Source: JAOUGY01 sp963792365
GTDB taxonomy: Bacteria > Actinomycetota > Acidimicrobiia > Spongiisociales > ZC4RG35
Length of the DNA: 64,000 nt
NCBI GenBank assembly: GCA_963792365.1
Contig: CAWBVW010000007.1
Span: forward strand, 248,001-312,000
Direction: 5' to 3'
Shown here: piece by piece, positions 34,161 through 42,873 of the stretch
Position numbering within the stretch: the first letter of the stretch is position 1
How the letters are laid out: each line of letters starts with the position of its first letter
Position numbers and translations under genes: made by a program
The notes under the pieces: generated by a model
The model's database searches: none
What the model was told of the DNA's origin: nothing
Seen by the model: only the letters and a program-made list of their open reading frames with translations

Positions 34161-36035
34161 TCAGGCCAGTTCTTGCTCCCAGTCCCAGGTCTCGAGGTTC
34201 TCCTTGATCCTCCTGAGGAACAACACTGCCGTCGACCCGTCGAACGCCCGGTGATCCCACGTCAGACCCAGGTACCCGATGTGACGGATGGCGATGACAT
34301 CCTCGCCGTCGACCCCGATCACGACCGCAGGCCGCTTCGTGACGGTCTCGGTGGACAGAATGCCTGTGTTGGGGACGTTGATGATCGGCGCAGACATGAA
34401 CGAGCCGAATGGGCCCGGATTGGTGATAGTGAACGTCGACCCCGACACATCGTCAGGATCGAGCTTGCCTTCGCGCGCCTTGTCGGCCAACGCCTTGATC
34501 TGGCGGGCGATACCCACGAGCCGGAGGCCATCGGAGTTCCGGATACTGGCTACGACCAGCCCCTTCTGATTCAGGTCGATCGCGATGCCCAGATTCACCG
34601 AGCGATGGAAGACCGCCTTCTTCTCTTCGAGGTAGAAGGACGAATTGACGACGGGGTACTCCTGCAACGCGTCGATGGTGGCCCGTGCGATGAACGGCAG
34701 ATAGGTCAGCGAGAACCCTTCGGCCGACTTGAACGCCTCCTTATGTCGCTGCCGCACCCGCTCCACCCGCTCGTAGTCGACCTCCACCGAGGTCCAGACA
34801 TGGGCGGCCGTCTGCTTGGCCCGGATCATGTTCTCGCCGATCCGCACCCGCAAACGGTCGAGGTCGAGGGTCTCGGACTCCTCGCCGGCAGGCACAGGCG
34901 CCGGTTCGGCCCGCGATACTGCCGGGGCGGCAGCAGCCGGAGCCGGAGCAGCGGCGGGAGTCGGAGCAGCGGCCGTTGGCGCCGGTGCAGGCGCAGCCGG
35001 TGGGGAAGGCACCGCGGCAGGAGCCGCCGCCGGCACCTCGGGCTCCGCAACAGGGGCGGCGGCCGAACCGCCGGACTCGATGAAGGACTCCACGTCCTTT
35101 CGCGTGATGCGCCCACCCTCTCCCGTTCCCGAGATCTGCGAAACGTCGATGTTGTGCTCCCGGATCAGACGGCGCACCACCGGAGACAGCAGCCGACGTT
35201 CACCGGTCGGGGCGGCCGGAGCAGGGTCATCCCTGCCTGCAGAGACCTGCGCGGTTTCGGGGACGGACGTCGGCTGTTCGGGCGCCTGCTCGGCCGCAGC
35301 CGCCGAGGCCGGTGCGGAGGGAGCGGGAGCGGCGGACGCCGCGCCGGACTCTGCTCCGATGACTGCGAGGGCGGTCCCGACCTCCACGGTCTCCCCCTCA
35401 GGCACCAGGATCTCCAACACGACACCGGACGCAGGAGAAGGCACCTCGGTGTCCACCTTGTCGGTGGAAATCTCCACCAACACCTCATCGGCCGCGATCG
35501 AATCACCGACCTGCTTGGCCCACCGAAGGATCGTCCCTTCGGTGACCGTCTCCCCGAGCTGGGGCATGCTCACAGTGGTGGACGCACCAGAGGCGGCCGC
35601 TGGTTCCTCGGCGGGAGCGGCAGGAGCCGGCTCTGCGGGTTCGGTGGGTGTCTCGGCCTGAGCGGCCGGACCCGGCTCTGCCGATGCAGCAGCGGGTTCG
35701 GGGGCCGGAGCGGGCTCCGGTGGTGAGGGCTCAGGGGACGCTTCGGCGGCAGGCGAAGGATGAGCCTGGTCGGATCCCGCGCCGGCGGTGGACTCTCCCT
35801 CTTCACCGATGACGGCCATGGCCGTGCCCACCTCCACGGTCTCCCCCTCAGGCACCAGGATCTCCAACACGACACCGGACGCAGGAGAAGGCACCTCGGT
35901 GTCCACCTTGTCGGTCGAAATCTCCACCAACACCTCATCGGCCGCGATCGAATCACCGACCTGCTTGGCCCACCGAAGGATCGTCCCTTCGGTGACCGTC
36001 TCCCCGAGTTGGGGCATGCTCACCGTCGTCGCCAT
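34161..36035 (-). CDS. 2-oxoacid dehydrogenase E2 (dihydrolipoyl acyltransferase), two lipoyl domains
   Basis: A 624-residue E2 core protein. Lipoyl domains lie at about 1-77 and 151-227 with lipoyl-lysines Lys43 and Lys193 (ISTDKVDTE); they are joined by Ala/Pro/Glu-rich linkers. A peripheral subunit-binding domain follows (LLSPVVRRLIREHNIDV) and then the catalytic domain ending with DHRAFDGSTAVLFLRR, whose His and Asp are catalytic. AGGAGGT precedes the ATG at 36035 by five bases. Likely a 2-oxoglutarate or branched-chain E2. E1 genes are not in the window. The two lipoyl domains are near-identical in DNA. Confidence 0.93.
   Translation of the reverse strand: MATTVSMPQLGETVTEGTILRWAKQVGDSIAADEVLVEISTDKVDTEVPSPASGVVLEILVPEGETVEVGTAMAVIGEEGESTAGAGSDQAHPSPAAEASPEPSPPEPAPAPEPAAASAEPGPAAQAETPTEPAEPAPAAPAEEPAAASGASTTVSMPQLGETVTEGTILRWAKQVGDSIAADEVLVEISTDKVDTEVPSPASGVVLEILVPEGETVEVGTALAVIGAESGAASAAPAPSAPASAAAAEQAPEQPTSVPETAQVSAGRDDPAPAAPTGERRLLSPVVRRLIREHNIDVSQISGTGEGGRITRKDVESFIESGGSAAAPVAEPEVPAAAPAAVPSPPAAPAPAPTAAAPTPAAAPAPAAAAPAVSRAEPAPVPAGEESETLDLDRLRVRIGENMIRAKQTAAHVWTSVEVDYERVERVRQRHKEAFKSAEGFSLTYLPFIARATIDALQEYPVVNSSFYLEEKKAVFHRSVNLGIAIDLNQKGLVVASIRNSDGLRLVGIARQIKALADKAREGKLDPDDVSGSTFTITNPGPFGSFMSAPIINVPNTGILSTETVTKRPAVVIGVDGEDVIAIRHIGYLGLTWDHRAFDGSTAVLFLRRIKENLETWDWEQELA
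35361..36026. repeat. Near-identical lipoyl-domain direct repeats
   Basis: The DNA encoding the two lipoyl domains, 35361-35576 and 35811-36026, is offset by exactly 450 bp and almost identical over the ~200-bp core, with differences mostly at the ends. This implies recent duplication or gene conversion within the E2 gene and could allow copy number change by recombination. Confidence 0.85.
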
Positions 36036-36102
36036 TCCGTACCTCCTGGGACCCGCCTCGACCGAGATCCCTCTGTTCGTGTGCCGCCTTTGTCTGATCC
36101 GG

Positions 36103-37473
36103 TCAGTGGAGTGAACGCCCTGTTGACGCCAACAGCGTTTCGCCGACCGCCTCCGAAAGCGTGGGATGGGCGTGGATGAACGCAGCGGCCTCACTGGGCA
36201 ACGCTTCCCAACCCACCGAATACATGAGTTCGTGGATCATCTCGCCCGCCTGGGGGCCCACGATCACCCCTCCCACGATGGGGCCGTCCTTCTCTGCGAT
36301 CACTTTCGCGAATCCCTGATTCTCGCCGATGATGATCGCTCGCCCCACACCGTTGAAAGCGTGCTTTGTGACTTCGATCTCGATCCCGGCATCCCGTGCC
36401 TGAGCCTCCGTGATGCCGACCTCGGCGACCTCTGGATGCGTGTACGTCACTCTGGGCACGGCTCGATAGTCGACCGGCGCCAACGATCCGTTTGCCATGT
36501 GAGTGACAGCTGCGATGCCTTCGGCAAACCCCACATGAGCCAGCTGCGGGGAACCCTTGACGATGTCTCCCACCGCGTATACGCCGGGCTCGGCGGTCTG
36601 CATCGTCAATGGATCGACTTCGACGAAGCCACGATCGACCACGACCTTGGTCGTCTCGAGCCCGACACCCTCGGTGTTGGGACCGCGGCCAACCGCCATC
36701 AGCACGACGTCGACCTCCACGGACGAGTCGCCGTAGGGCACAACGACCGATTCCGGCCCGATCTTCGGCTCACCTACGGCGACACCGACGTTGAACTTGA
36801 CCCCCCGGCGCCCGAGCTGGCGCTGAAGCTGCTTGGCGGCGTCGGGATCACCGCCCGGGAGAATCTGATCCATCACCTCGAACACGTGGACCTCGGCTCC
36901 GAGGTCGGTGAGCATCGAAGCGAACTCACACCCGATGACACCCCCGCCCACGATCGCCACCCTGTTCGGCCGGGCCGGCCAATCGAGCGCATGGTCAGAG
37001 GTCACGATCCTCTTGCCGTCGATCGGGTATGGGGGAATCGACTTGGCATGCGAGCCCGTGGCGACGATCACGTTGCGCCCTTCGACAACCCGGTCGCCGT
37101 CGGAACCAGAAACCACCACCTTGCGTGGTCCGTCGAGCCGGCCGAAGCCTTCGATCACGTCCACTTTCCGCTGCTTGAGGAGACCAGCCACTCCTCGGAG
37201 CAGTCCCTCCACCGTCTTGTTCTTCCTGTCGAGCGCCACACCCCAATCCATCTGCGGCTCAGACGTGATCACGCCGAAGTCTGAGGCGTGACGCACGGTC
37301 GAGAACACCTCCGCCACTTGTAGCCACTGCTTGGCGGGGATACACCCCCTGATGAGGCACGTGCCTCCGGGACGTTCGTCGTCGACGAGCGCCACGGACA
37401 GTCCGAAGTTGTGCGCATAGAGCGCCGAGGCATATCCGCCGGGTCCACCACCGACGACAACGATGTCGTACAC
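36103..37473 (-). CDS. lpd: Dihydrolipoamide dehydrogenase (E3)
   Basis: A 456-residue flavoprotein disulfide reductase that reoxidises dihydrolipoyl groups of E2. The FAD site is VVGGGPGGYASALYA, the redox disulfide is Cys39-Cys44 (GGTCLIRGCIPAK), the NAD site has VAIVGGGVIGCEFA, and the C-terminal HAHPTLSEAV carries the catalytic His. It lies 67 bases upstream of E2 on the same strand, so E3-E2-Nudix form a unit. Confidence 0.95.
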   Translation of the reverse strand: MYDIVVVGGGPGGYASALYAHNFGLSVALVDDERPGGTCLIRGCIPAKQWLQVAEVFSTVRHASDFGVITSEPQMDWGVALDRKNKTVEGLLRGVAGLLKQRKVDVIEGFGRLDGPRKVVVSGSDGDRVVEGRNVIVATGSHAKSIPPYPIDGKRIVTSDHALDWPARPNRVAIVGGGVIGCEFASMLTDLGAEVHVFEVMDQILPGGDPDAAKQLQRQLGRRGVKFNVGVAVGEPKIGPESVVVPYGDSSVEVDVVLMAVGRGPNTEGVGLETTKVVVDRGFVEVDPLTMQTAEPGVYAVGDIVKGSPQLAHVGFAEGIAAVTHMANGSLAPVDYRAVPRVTYTHPEVAEVGITEAQARDAGIEIEVTKHAFNGVGRAIIIGENQGFAKVIAEKDGPIVGGVIVGPQAGEMIHELMYSVGWEALPSEAAAFIHAHPTLSEAVGETLLASTGRSLH

Positions 37474-37586
37474 AATTCCGTCCCTTTTCAGCCGTTGGGC
37501 ACGAGCGTAGTTCCACCGAGGTGGGAAGCGGATCGTCGAATCGCAAACTCTCGTCGTACGGGTGCCGCTGTGTACCCTGCCCCCTC

Positions 37587-37679
37587 GTGCAGACCCGATA
37601 CCTGCTCATCGCCTCGGCCATCGTCGCGCTGGCCATTCTCACCGCAGGAGCCCTCTGGCTTCTGGTGGGGCTCACGTGA
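37587..37679 (+). CDS. Small 30-residue membrane protein
   Basis: A 31-codon frame (GTG start, TGA stop) encoding a single transmembrane helix, YLLIASAIVALAILTAGALW, with little else. It overlaps the next start by GTGA, which supports translation as part of that operon. The upstream region 37474-37586 is divergent from lpd and should contain promoters. Function unknown. Confidence 0.55.
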   Translation: MQTRYLLIASAIVALAILTAGALWLLVGLT

Positions 37680-38530
37680 TCGAGGAACTGTCGACACTCG
37701 TCTCACTCTTCGGAGATCGTTGGTTCCTCTCTGGTTTGGGCATATCGGCGGTCGTACTCGCCATCGGGCTCGCTGCGAGGTCTGCTCACCCCTGGACCGG
37801 CGCCGCTTCACTGTTGTTAGGTGTGGGTGGAGCCACCTTCATCGCCGAAATGTTCGAGCCTTTGTCGATGTTCGCGGCAGCCGGTCTCGCTCTTGCAACC
37901 GCGATGCTGACGCGCCCCGTCATCTCCGAGGCGTCCACTGCCGTGATCTCGTACGTCATCGCCGACTCTGCGTGGCGGCCGAGCATCGCCTGGCCCGTCT
38001 GGTCCACGACTGCGCTCGCCACGATCGTCATTTGGGGCCCCCGGCGGTTCCTGCGGGCCGATCAGCGGGCCGTGGCAGTCGTGGTCGGTGGCGCCGCCGC
38101 AGCGATCTGGGCGAGCGTGCCCGACACGGAGGGACCTCGGGCGTTGCTCGGAGCGGCGCTCGCGGTGTGTCTGGCCGCCCTCATCGGTGAGCGAACCGTG
38201 CTGACAGGGCCTGCGCTCGGCGCATTCACCGGGCTCGCGGCGTGGGCGACGATGTACGGGGGTGGTGGGCGCCCCGTCTCGGTGTTCGGTGCATGGTGCG
38301 GTATGGCACTCATGGCGGTCCTGGGAACCCGAGCCGTCGAGCGAGTACCGCTGACGGCATGGGTTCTCGCAGAACTGGTGATGGTGGCGGCAGGTTCGCA
38401 GCTTGTCGCCGTCGCAGGATCAGGTTGGGCGGCATTCGGCGTTTCGGTGGTGGCCTTGGCGGTAGCCGGCGCCATCCTCGTCGTCGGGGCCGGGAGGAGA
38501 ATCGGCTCGACCGACGTCGCCTTGGAGTGA
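37676..38530 (+). CDS. Multi-pass integral membrane protein
   Basis: A 284-residue protein with about ten hydrophobic segments, starting at a GTG coupled to the small protein before it. I do not recognise the family. I looked for exosortase catalytic residues because of nearby exosortase-associated genes, but there is no Cys/Arg/His arrangement of that type. Located 53 bases before hydrolase pair B. Confidence 0.65.
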   Translation: MIEELSTLVSLFGDRWFLSGLGISAVVLAIGLAARSAHPWTGAASLLLGVGGATFIAEMFEPLSMFAAAGLALATAMLTRPVISEASTAVISYVIADSAWRPSIAWPVWSTTALATIVIWGPRRFLRADQRAVAVVVGGAAAAIWASVPDTEGPRALLGAALAVCLAALIGERTVLTGPALGAFTGLAAWATMYGGGGRPVSVFGAWCGMALMAVLGTRAVERVPLTAWVLAELVMVAAGSQLVAVAGSGWAAFGVSVVALAVAGAILVVGAGRRIGSTDVALE

Positions 38531-38582
38531 CCCTCGGTCTTCGCCATCGTCCGGTGATGCACACCTCGTACACTCGGGAGTC

Positions 38583-39440
38583 ATGGGAGATAGCTCAACG
38601 GCACTCGACCTGATCGACGGGACGTCCGAGCACGTGGCGTTTTTCGATGGGTTGTTCGGAGTCACGCATGTGCCGAAGGGTGAGGTCAGATCTTCTCTCG
38701 TGGTGTGCTCGCCGATCTTTTCCGAGTTCCTGAAGAACAACCGCCGAGAAGTCATGCTCGGTCGCCGATTGGCGGCCGAAGGCATCGCCGTCCAGCGGTT
38801 CCATTACCGCGGCACCGGCAACAGCGACGGCGATCCAAACGCCCTCACACTCGACACCATGTCCGCGGATGCAGCTTCGGCCGCCGAACACCTTCGCGAC
38901 GTCACGGGTGGGGAGGGGGCGGCAACGCTCGGGACGTTGCTCGGCGCATTCCCAGCCGTTGCGATCGCCGATTCCGACACACCGATCGCCTTGTGGGATC
39001 CGGTCCTCGACGGTGGCCGCTACTTCAAGGACCTCGTCCGCACGCTCGTCATCGTTGGGATGAGCCATGGAGTGGAGGTCAGCTCCGAGGAGCTCGAGAT
39101 CGAGTTCCAAAGATCGGGGCGCCTCGACATCGCCGGCTTTTCGGTTCCACGCTCGCTGCACGACAGCGCCCGGGCCCAAAAGCTCGAAGCTCCCGCCGGA
39201 ACGGCGCCCGCCCTGGTCGTGCAACTGGGGCGCAAGGCCGAAATCAGCTCGGCCACCGCTCGACTCGTGCAGAAGCTCGAGGATCGCGGCCGCACGGTCT
39301 CCGTCGAACCCGTCCCCGCCCGCGAGGCGTGGTGGTTCCACCAGGACATCGACAGGCTGCGGCCGGAGGAGGGCGCAATCCTCGACAGCGCGATGATCGA
39401 GCCCACGGTCAGATGGTTGACCGAAGCGGCTGCCAGATGA
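38583..39440 (+). CDS. Alpha/beta-hydrolase-fold protein lacking nucleophile (hydrolase 2-like, pair B)
   Basis: A 285-residue paralogue of the protein at 7846-8751. Shared features are EFLKNNRREVMLGRRLAAEG, RFHYRGTGNSDG and ALWDPVLDGGRYFKDLV. The nucleophile elbow reads LGTLLGAFP, so Leu replaces the catalytic residue. Similarity to exosortase A-associated hydrolase 2 is by motif memory. ATGA overlap with the downstream hydrolase 1-like gene mirrors pair A. Confidence 0.72.
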   Translation: MGDSSTALDLIDGTSEHVAFFDGLFGVTHVPKGEVRSSLVVCSPIFSEFLKNNRREVMLGRRLAAEGIAVQRFHYRGTGNSDGDPNALTLDTMSADAASAAEHLRDVTGGEGAATLGTLLGAFPAVAIADSDTPIALWDPVLDGGRYFKDLVRTLVIVGMSHGVEVSSEELEIEFQRSGRLDIAGFSVPRSLHDSARAQKLEAPAGTAPALVVQLGRKAEISSATARLVQKLEDRGRTVSVEPVPAREAWWFHQDIDRLRPEEGAILDSAMIEPTVRWLTEAAAR

Positions 39441-40339
39441 GTGACGCCATCACCGAGGTTCCGGTGTTCTTCAGCGCTGGAGACAGCGAATGCTTCGGCG
39501 TCGTGACCCGGCCTGTCGAATCGAACGGAGTCGGTGTGATGATCATCCAGGGAGGCGACACGGTCAATGTCTCCATGCAGCGCAACCGCCTGGCGGTCCG
39601 CATGGCGCGGATGCTCGCCGAGCGAGGGCACGTGGTGCTGCGATTCGACTACCACGGCTTGGGGGAGTCCACCGGAGAGATCGGGGAACTGAAGCTCACC
39701 GAACCGTTCAGCGAGGACGCCATCGCCGCTGCAGAGGTGCTCCGCCGCGAGGGCGCTCGAAGCGTGGTGCTCGTCGGAGCGTGCTTCTCGGCCCGCACTG
39801 CGCTGTCCGCAGCACCCGAGATCCCAGATCTGGCCGGAATACTGGCGACTACGCCGCCGGTAGCCGGCTACGGCCGGAGTGATGCTGCAGCCGAGCGGAT
39901 GGCTCGAGAGCGTTCGATCGCCGACTACGCAGCCCTGGCGTTCCGGCTCAAGACCTTCACTGCGATCTTCGACCCTGCACGCCGCTCTCTCTACGTGAGG
40001 TTCGCGAAGAGCAAGCTGCGCCAAGTCTTCCGACGGGCCGCCGGCGGGGACCGAGGCGACAACAAATGGTGGGTGAGCCCCCAGTTCCTGGAGCCGCTCG
40101 AGAACGTCGCCCAGCGGAGGGTGCCGACCCTCATCGTGTACGGCGTCGACGATCCGCTCCTGCGAGAGTTCGACCGTGCCTTGGCAGGGAGACTCGGCAA
40201 GATCATTGGAGAGTCAGACGGGAGCATCCAGGTGACTCGGGATCTGCCCGGTGTGATCCACGGTTTTCCCACGATTCCCGGCCAGGAGGCGTTCCTCGAG
40301 GCGTCCATCGACTGGATCGGCCAGATCAGCGGGGACTAG
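39437..40339 (+). CDS. Alpha/beta hydrolase with Cys nucleophile (hydrolase 1-like, pair B)
   Basis: A 300-residue paralogue of 6971-7849. The elbow is LVGACFSARTA, making Cys116 the likely nucleophile; Asp and His candidates are in IVYGVDDPL and GVIHGFPT. FDYHGLGESTG matches pair A's YDWEGIGDSTG. The upstream overlap is ATGA. It may act on thioester-bound acyl groups carried by the ACP at 44445; this is inferred from the context. Confidence 0.78.
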   Translation: MSDAITEVPVFFSAGDSECFGVVTRPVESNGVGVMIIQGGDTVNVSMQRNRLAVRMARMLAERGHVVLRFDYHGLGESTGEIGELKLTEPFSEDAIAAAEVLRREGARSVVLVGACFSARTALSAAPEIPDLAGILATTPPVAGYGRSDAAAERMARERSIADYAALAFRLKTFTAIFDPARRSLYVRFAKSKLRQVFRRAAGGDRGDNKWWVSPQFLEPLENVAQRRVPTLIVYGVDDPLLREFDRALAGRLGKIIGESDGSIQVTRDLPGVIHGFPTIPGQEAFLEASIDWIGQISGD

Positions 40340-40484
40340 TCCTTCTGGACTCTGCTTTGCACCCTTGGCGTAGCGCCGTGTTTCGGTACGCTGACGCCGA
40401 AGCGGGAGGGCCGCCGCATTGGCGGGATGGCGGCAGGTGAAACGTGCCAACCGCGTCTGATGGGTGAACCCTGGGGAGGTTTTC
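40340..40484 (+). promoter_or_regulatory. Possible structured leader of the region B operon
   Basis: The 145 bases before the first acyl-CoA dehydrogenase-like gene contain three consecutive small inverted repeats: GGCGTAGCGCC, CCGCCGCATTGGCGG and GGCAGGTGAAACGTGCC. A good ribosome-binding site, GGGGAGG, ends 6 bases before the GTG at 40485. I cannot match it to a known riboswitch class, so function is uncertain. Confidence 0.35.
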
Positions 40485-41702
40485 GTGGAAACGACACTCG
40501 ATCCTGAACATCTCGTGGCGATCGCCACGGAGCTCGGTCAGGTCTTTGCAACGAGGGCGACAGCGCACGATCGGGACGGGTCGTTTCCGGCCCAAGACTT
40601 CGAAGATCTCCGAGCAGCGGGCCTGCTCGGCATCATGGTGCCGAGCAGCCATGGCGGTCTCGGTGCCGATTTCCTGACGTACACCAGGGTGCTGGAGCAG
40701 TTGAGCAAGGGCCATGCTGCCACCGCCCTCACCTACAACATGCACAACATCGTGATGGGTGGGGTCGCCGAGATGGATCTGTCCGAGATCCCAGGTCGGC
40801 ACGGTGAACGCATGCGGGGATTCGCCGAGTGGCTGTTCGCAGAAGCCGTGGAACACCAGCGTGTCTTCGCCTCGGCCACCACCGAGCCGGGTGTCGGAGC
40901 CAAGTACAGCCAGCTCAAGACGACATATCAGCGGACCGACGACGGCTACGTGCTCAATGGGGTCAAGTCCTTCGTGTCCATGGCCGGCTTCGCCGACTAC
41001 TACGTGGTTGCCGCTCGGCCGACCGCCGAGACCACGGGATCAGTTCCCACCCTCTCGTATTTCTGCGTCGCCAAAGACTCCGAAGGCGTACGGATCGAGG
41101 AGGTGTGGGACGTGCTCGGCATGCGGGCCACGACTTCGAACACCGTATATCTGGAAGACGTCTTCGTCCCCAAGGAGCTTCTCTTCATGGGCAGCGAGGG
41201 AATGGCGTTCTACAAACTGCTCAACCAGCCGCATTGGCAGGTGGGGGGCTACAACGGTGCCTACCTGGGCATCAGCACCGCCATCCTCGAATTCACGACG
41301 GACTACCTGTCGAAGAAGGCTGTGGCGGGCACCGATCGAACGGCTGCCGACGATCCGGTGACTCAATATCAGATCGGTGAGATGGACATCAAGCTGGCGG
41401 CCACCAGAGCCATGACTTTCGAAGCTGCAAGGCTCGTCACGGAGAGGCCGGGCAGCCCCGAAGCCAACGTCGCCATCCATCGTGCGAAGTACATGGTGGG
41501 CGAGGTCGCTCCGGAACTGGCCTCCATGGCCATTCGGATCTGTGGGGGGTCGACGATCTCGAAGCGGATGCCCCTCGAACGTCTGTACCGGGATGCACGA
41601 TGCGGCGGACTCATGCCGGCCAAGAGCGACGACTGCCTGCGATACGTCGGCAAGGCCGCCCTCGGTACCGACGTGACAAAGGCCGAAGAGAGCTACTGGT
41701 AA
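40485..41702 (+). CDS. Acyl-CoA dehydrogenase-like protein 1, degenerate active site
   Basis: A 405-residue flavoprotein of the acyl-CoA dehydrogenase fold. FAD-domain features include SATTEPGVGAKYSQLKT. In the region where MCAD has the catalytic Glu (RDAKIYQIYEGTS), this protein has YRDARCGGLMPAKSDD, so Glu is absent; the alternative Glu position of IVD-type enzymes (WER) also reads HWQVGGYNG. It may be inactive or form a heterodimer with the next protein. GTG start is chosen for the GGGGAGG before it. Confidence 0.88.
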   Translation: METTLDPEHLVAIATELGQVFATRATAHDRDGSFPAQDFEDLRAAGLLGIMVPSSHGGLGADFLTYTRVLEQLSKGHAATALTYNMHNIVMGGVAEMDLSEIPGRHGERMRGFAEWLFAEAVEHQRVFASATTEPGVGAKYSQLKTTYQRTDDGYVLNGVKSFVSMAGFADYYVVAARPTAETTGSVPTLSYFCVAKDSEGVRIEEVWDVLGMRATTSNTVYLEDVFVPKELLFMGSEGMAFYKLLNQPHWQVGGYNGAYLGISTAILEFTTDYLSKKAVAGTDRTAADDPVTQYQIGEMDIKLAATRAMTFEAARLVTERPGSPEANVAIHRAKYMVGEVAPELASMAIRICGGSTISKRMPLERLYRDARCGGLMPAKSDDCLRYVGKAALGTDVTKAEESYW

Positions 41703-41704
41703 CC

Positions 41705-42868
41705 GTGCAGCCCTGGCAGGAACCTTCTCTCGACGAGATCAGGGAGCAGTACGAAGCCATCACGCTGGCGGAGCTCGCCGGTCCACGCCAGGACTGGGAT
41801 GACGAGAGTGGCTACGACCCCGAAACCTGGCGCCGGGCAGCCAAGGCCGGCGCTCTGGGTGTCTGTATGCCGGAGTCACTCGGCGGGCGAGGCCTGTCGG
41901 TGGCCCATGGTGTTGCCGCATTCGAAGGAATCGGCACCGCCTCCACCGACTCGGGGATGCTCTACGCCATGGCTTCTCAGGTGTTCGGCGTCCAGATGCC
42001 GCTGGCGATGATGGGTTCGGATGAGGTCAAAGAGTCCGTGGTGAAGCCTTCGATAACTGGGGACCTCACGCTCGCCTACGCCTTCACCGAGGAGGCGTCG
42101 GGGACCGACATCTACTCAGGTTCCACTCGTGCTGTCAAAGACGGCGACGATTGGGTTCTGACCGGGGCCAAGGCGTACATCACCAACGCACCCATGGCAG
42201 ATGTGGCGCTCGTGTTCGCCCTCACAGGGGAAGGCCGCTCGCCGTTCGCGGTCACAGCATTCGTGGTGGACATGCGTGCTCCTGGTGCCAGCTACGGCAG
42301 AGACTTCGAAAAGGTCGGGTTTCGAACCGTCCGCATGGGCGAGTTGTGTTTCGACGGGGTCCGGGTACCACGGAGTCACGTGGTGGGGCGCCCAGGAGCC
42401 GGCCTCAACGTGCTCACCGAATCCGTCGGCTGGGAACGCTCGGCCGTCCTCGCCGCCCTCCTCGGACCCATGCGCCGGGTTCTCGCCGACGTCACCGAGT
42501 GGACCCGGACGAGGGAGGTGTACGGCGCCCCGATCGGCTCTTTCCAGCAGGTGTCGGCCAGAGTGGCCGACCTCGTGGTTCGCCACAAGATGGCGCGCAT
42601 GGCGGTGTACGACATCGCAGGAAGACTGGGGCATGGAGCATCGACGCAGCCGCTGATGCAAGATATCGCCGCCACCAAGCTTTTTGTGACCGAGACCTAT
42701 CGCCAATTCATGCTCGACGCAATGCAGCCATACGGAGTCCGGGGTTTCCTCTACGACCACGAGATCCAGCAGCACGTTCGGGACAGCCTCGCTGCCACCA
42801 TTTGGGCAGGGACCTCCGAATCCATGCGAAACACGATTGCCAAGCTCCAAGGCCTGCCGGTGGAGTGA
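41705..42868 (+). CDS. Acyl-CoA dehydrogenase-like protein 2
   Basis: A 387-residue acyl-CoA dehydrogenase-fold flavoprotein, starting with a GTG 2 bases after the previous stop. FTEEASGTDIYSGSTRA is the flavin-binding loop. The MCAD-type Glu is replaced in TIWAGTSESMR, but SVGWERSAVLAALLG could supply a catalytic Glu at the isovaleryl-CoA dehydrogenase position. It therefore may be the catalytic member of the pair. Adjacent adenylation enzyme and carrier protein suggest a carrier-bound substrate, as in pyrrole or related pathways. Confidence 0.9.
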   Translation: MQPWQEPSLDEIREQYEAITLAELAGPRQDWDDESGYDPETWRRAAKAGALGVCMPESLGGRGLSVAHGVAAFEGIGTASTDSGMLYAMASQVFGVQMPLAMMGSDEVKESVVKPSITGDLTLAYAFTEEASGTDIYSGSTRAVKDGDDWVLTGAKAYITNAPMADVALVFALTGEGRSPFAVTAFVVDMRAPGASYGRDFEKVGFRTVRMGELCFDGVRVPRSHVVGRPGAGLNVLTESVGWERSAVLAALLGPMRRVLADVTEWTRTREVYGAPIGSFQQVSARVADLVVRHKMARMAVYDIAGRLGHGASTQPLMQDIAATKLFVTETYRQFMLDAMQPYGVRGFLYDHEIQQHVRDSLAATIWAGTSESMRNTIAKLQGLPVE

Positions 42869-42873
42869 CAACG

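Noticed and set aside
34173..35726. Plus-strand reading frame of 517 codons opposite the E2 gene
   Set aside because: Composition reflects the Ala/Pro linker of E2 read backward; no independent support.
37676..38530. Exosortase candidate
   Set aside because: Polytopic membrane protein near exosortase-associated genes, but no Cys, Arg, His catalytic arrangement could be seen.
40420..40484. Fluoride riboswitch
   Set aside because: Only fragments of the consensus are present, the GTTC pairing element is missing, and the downstream genes are not fluoride transporters.
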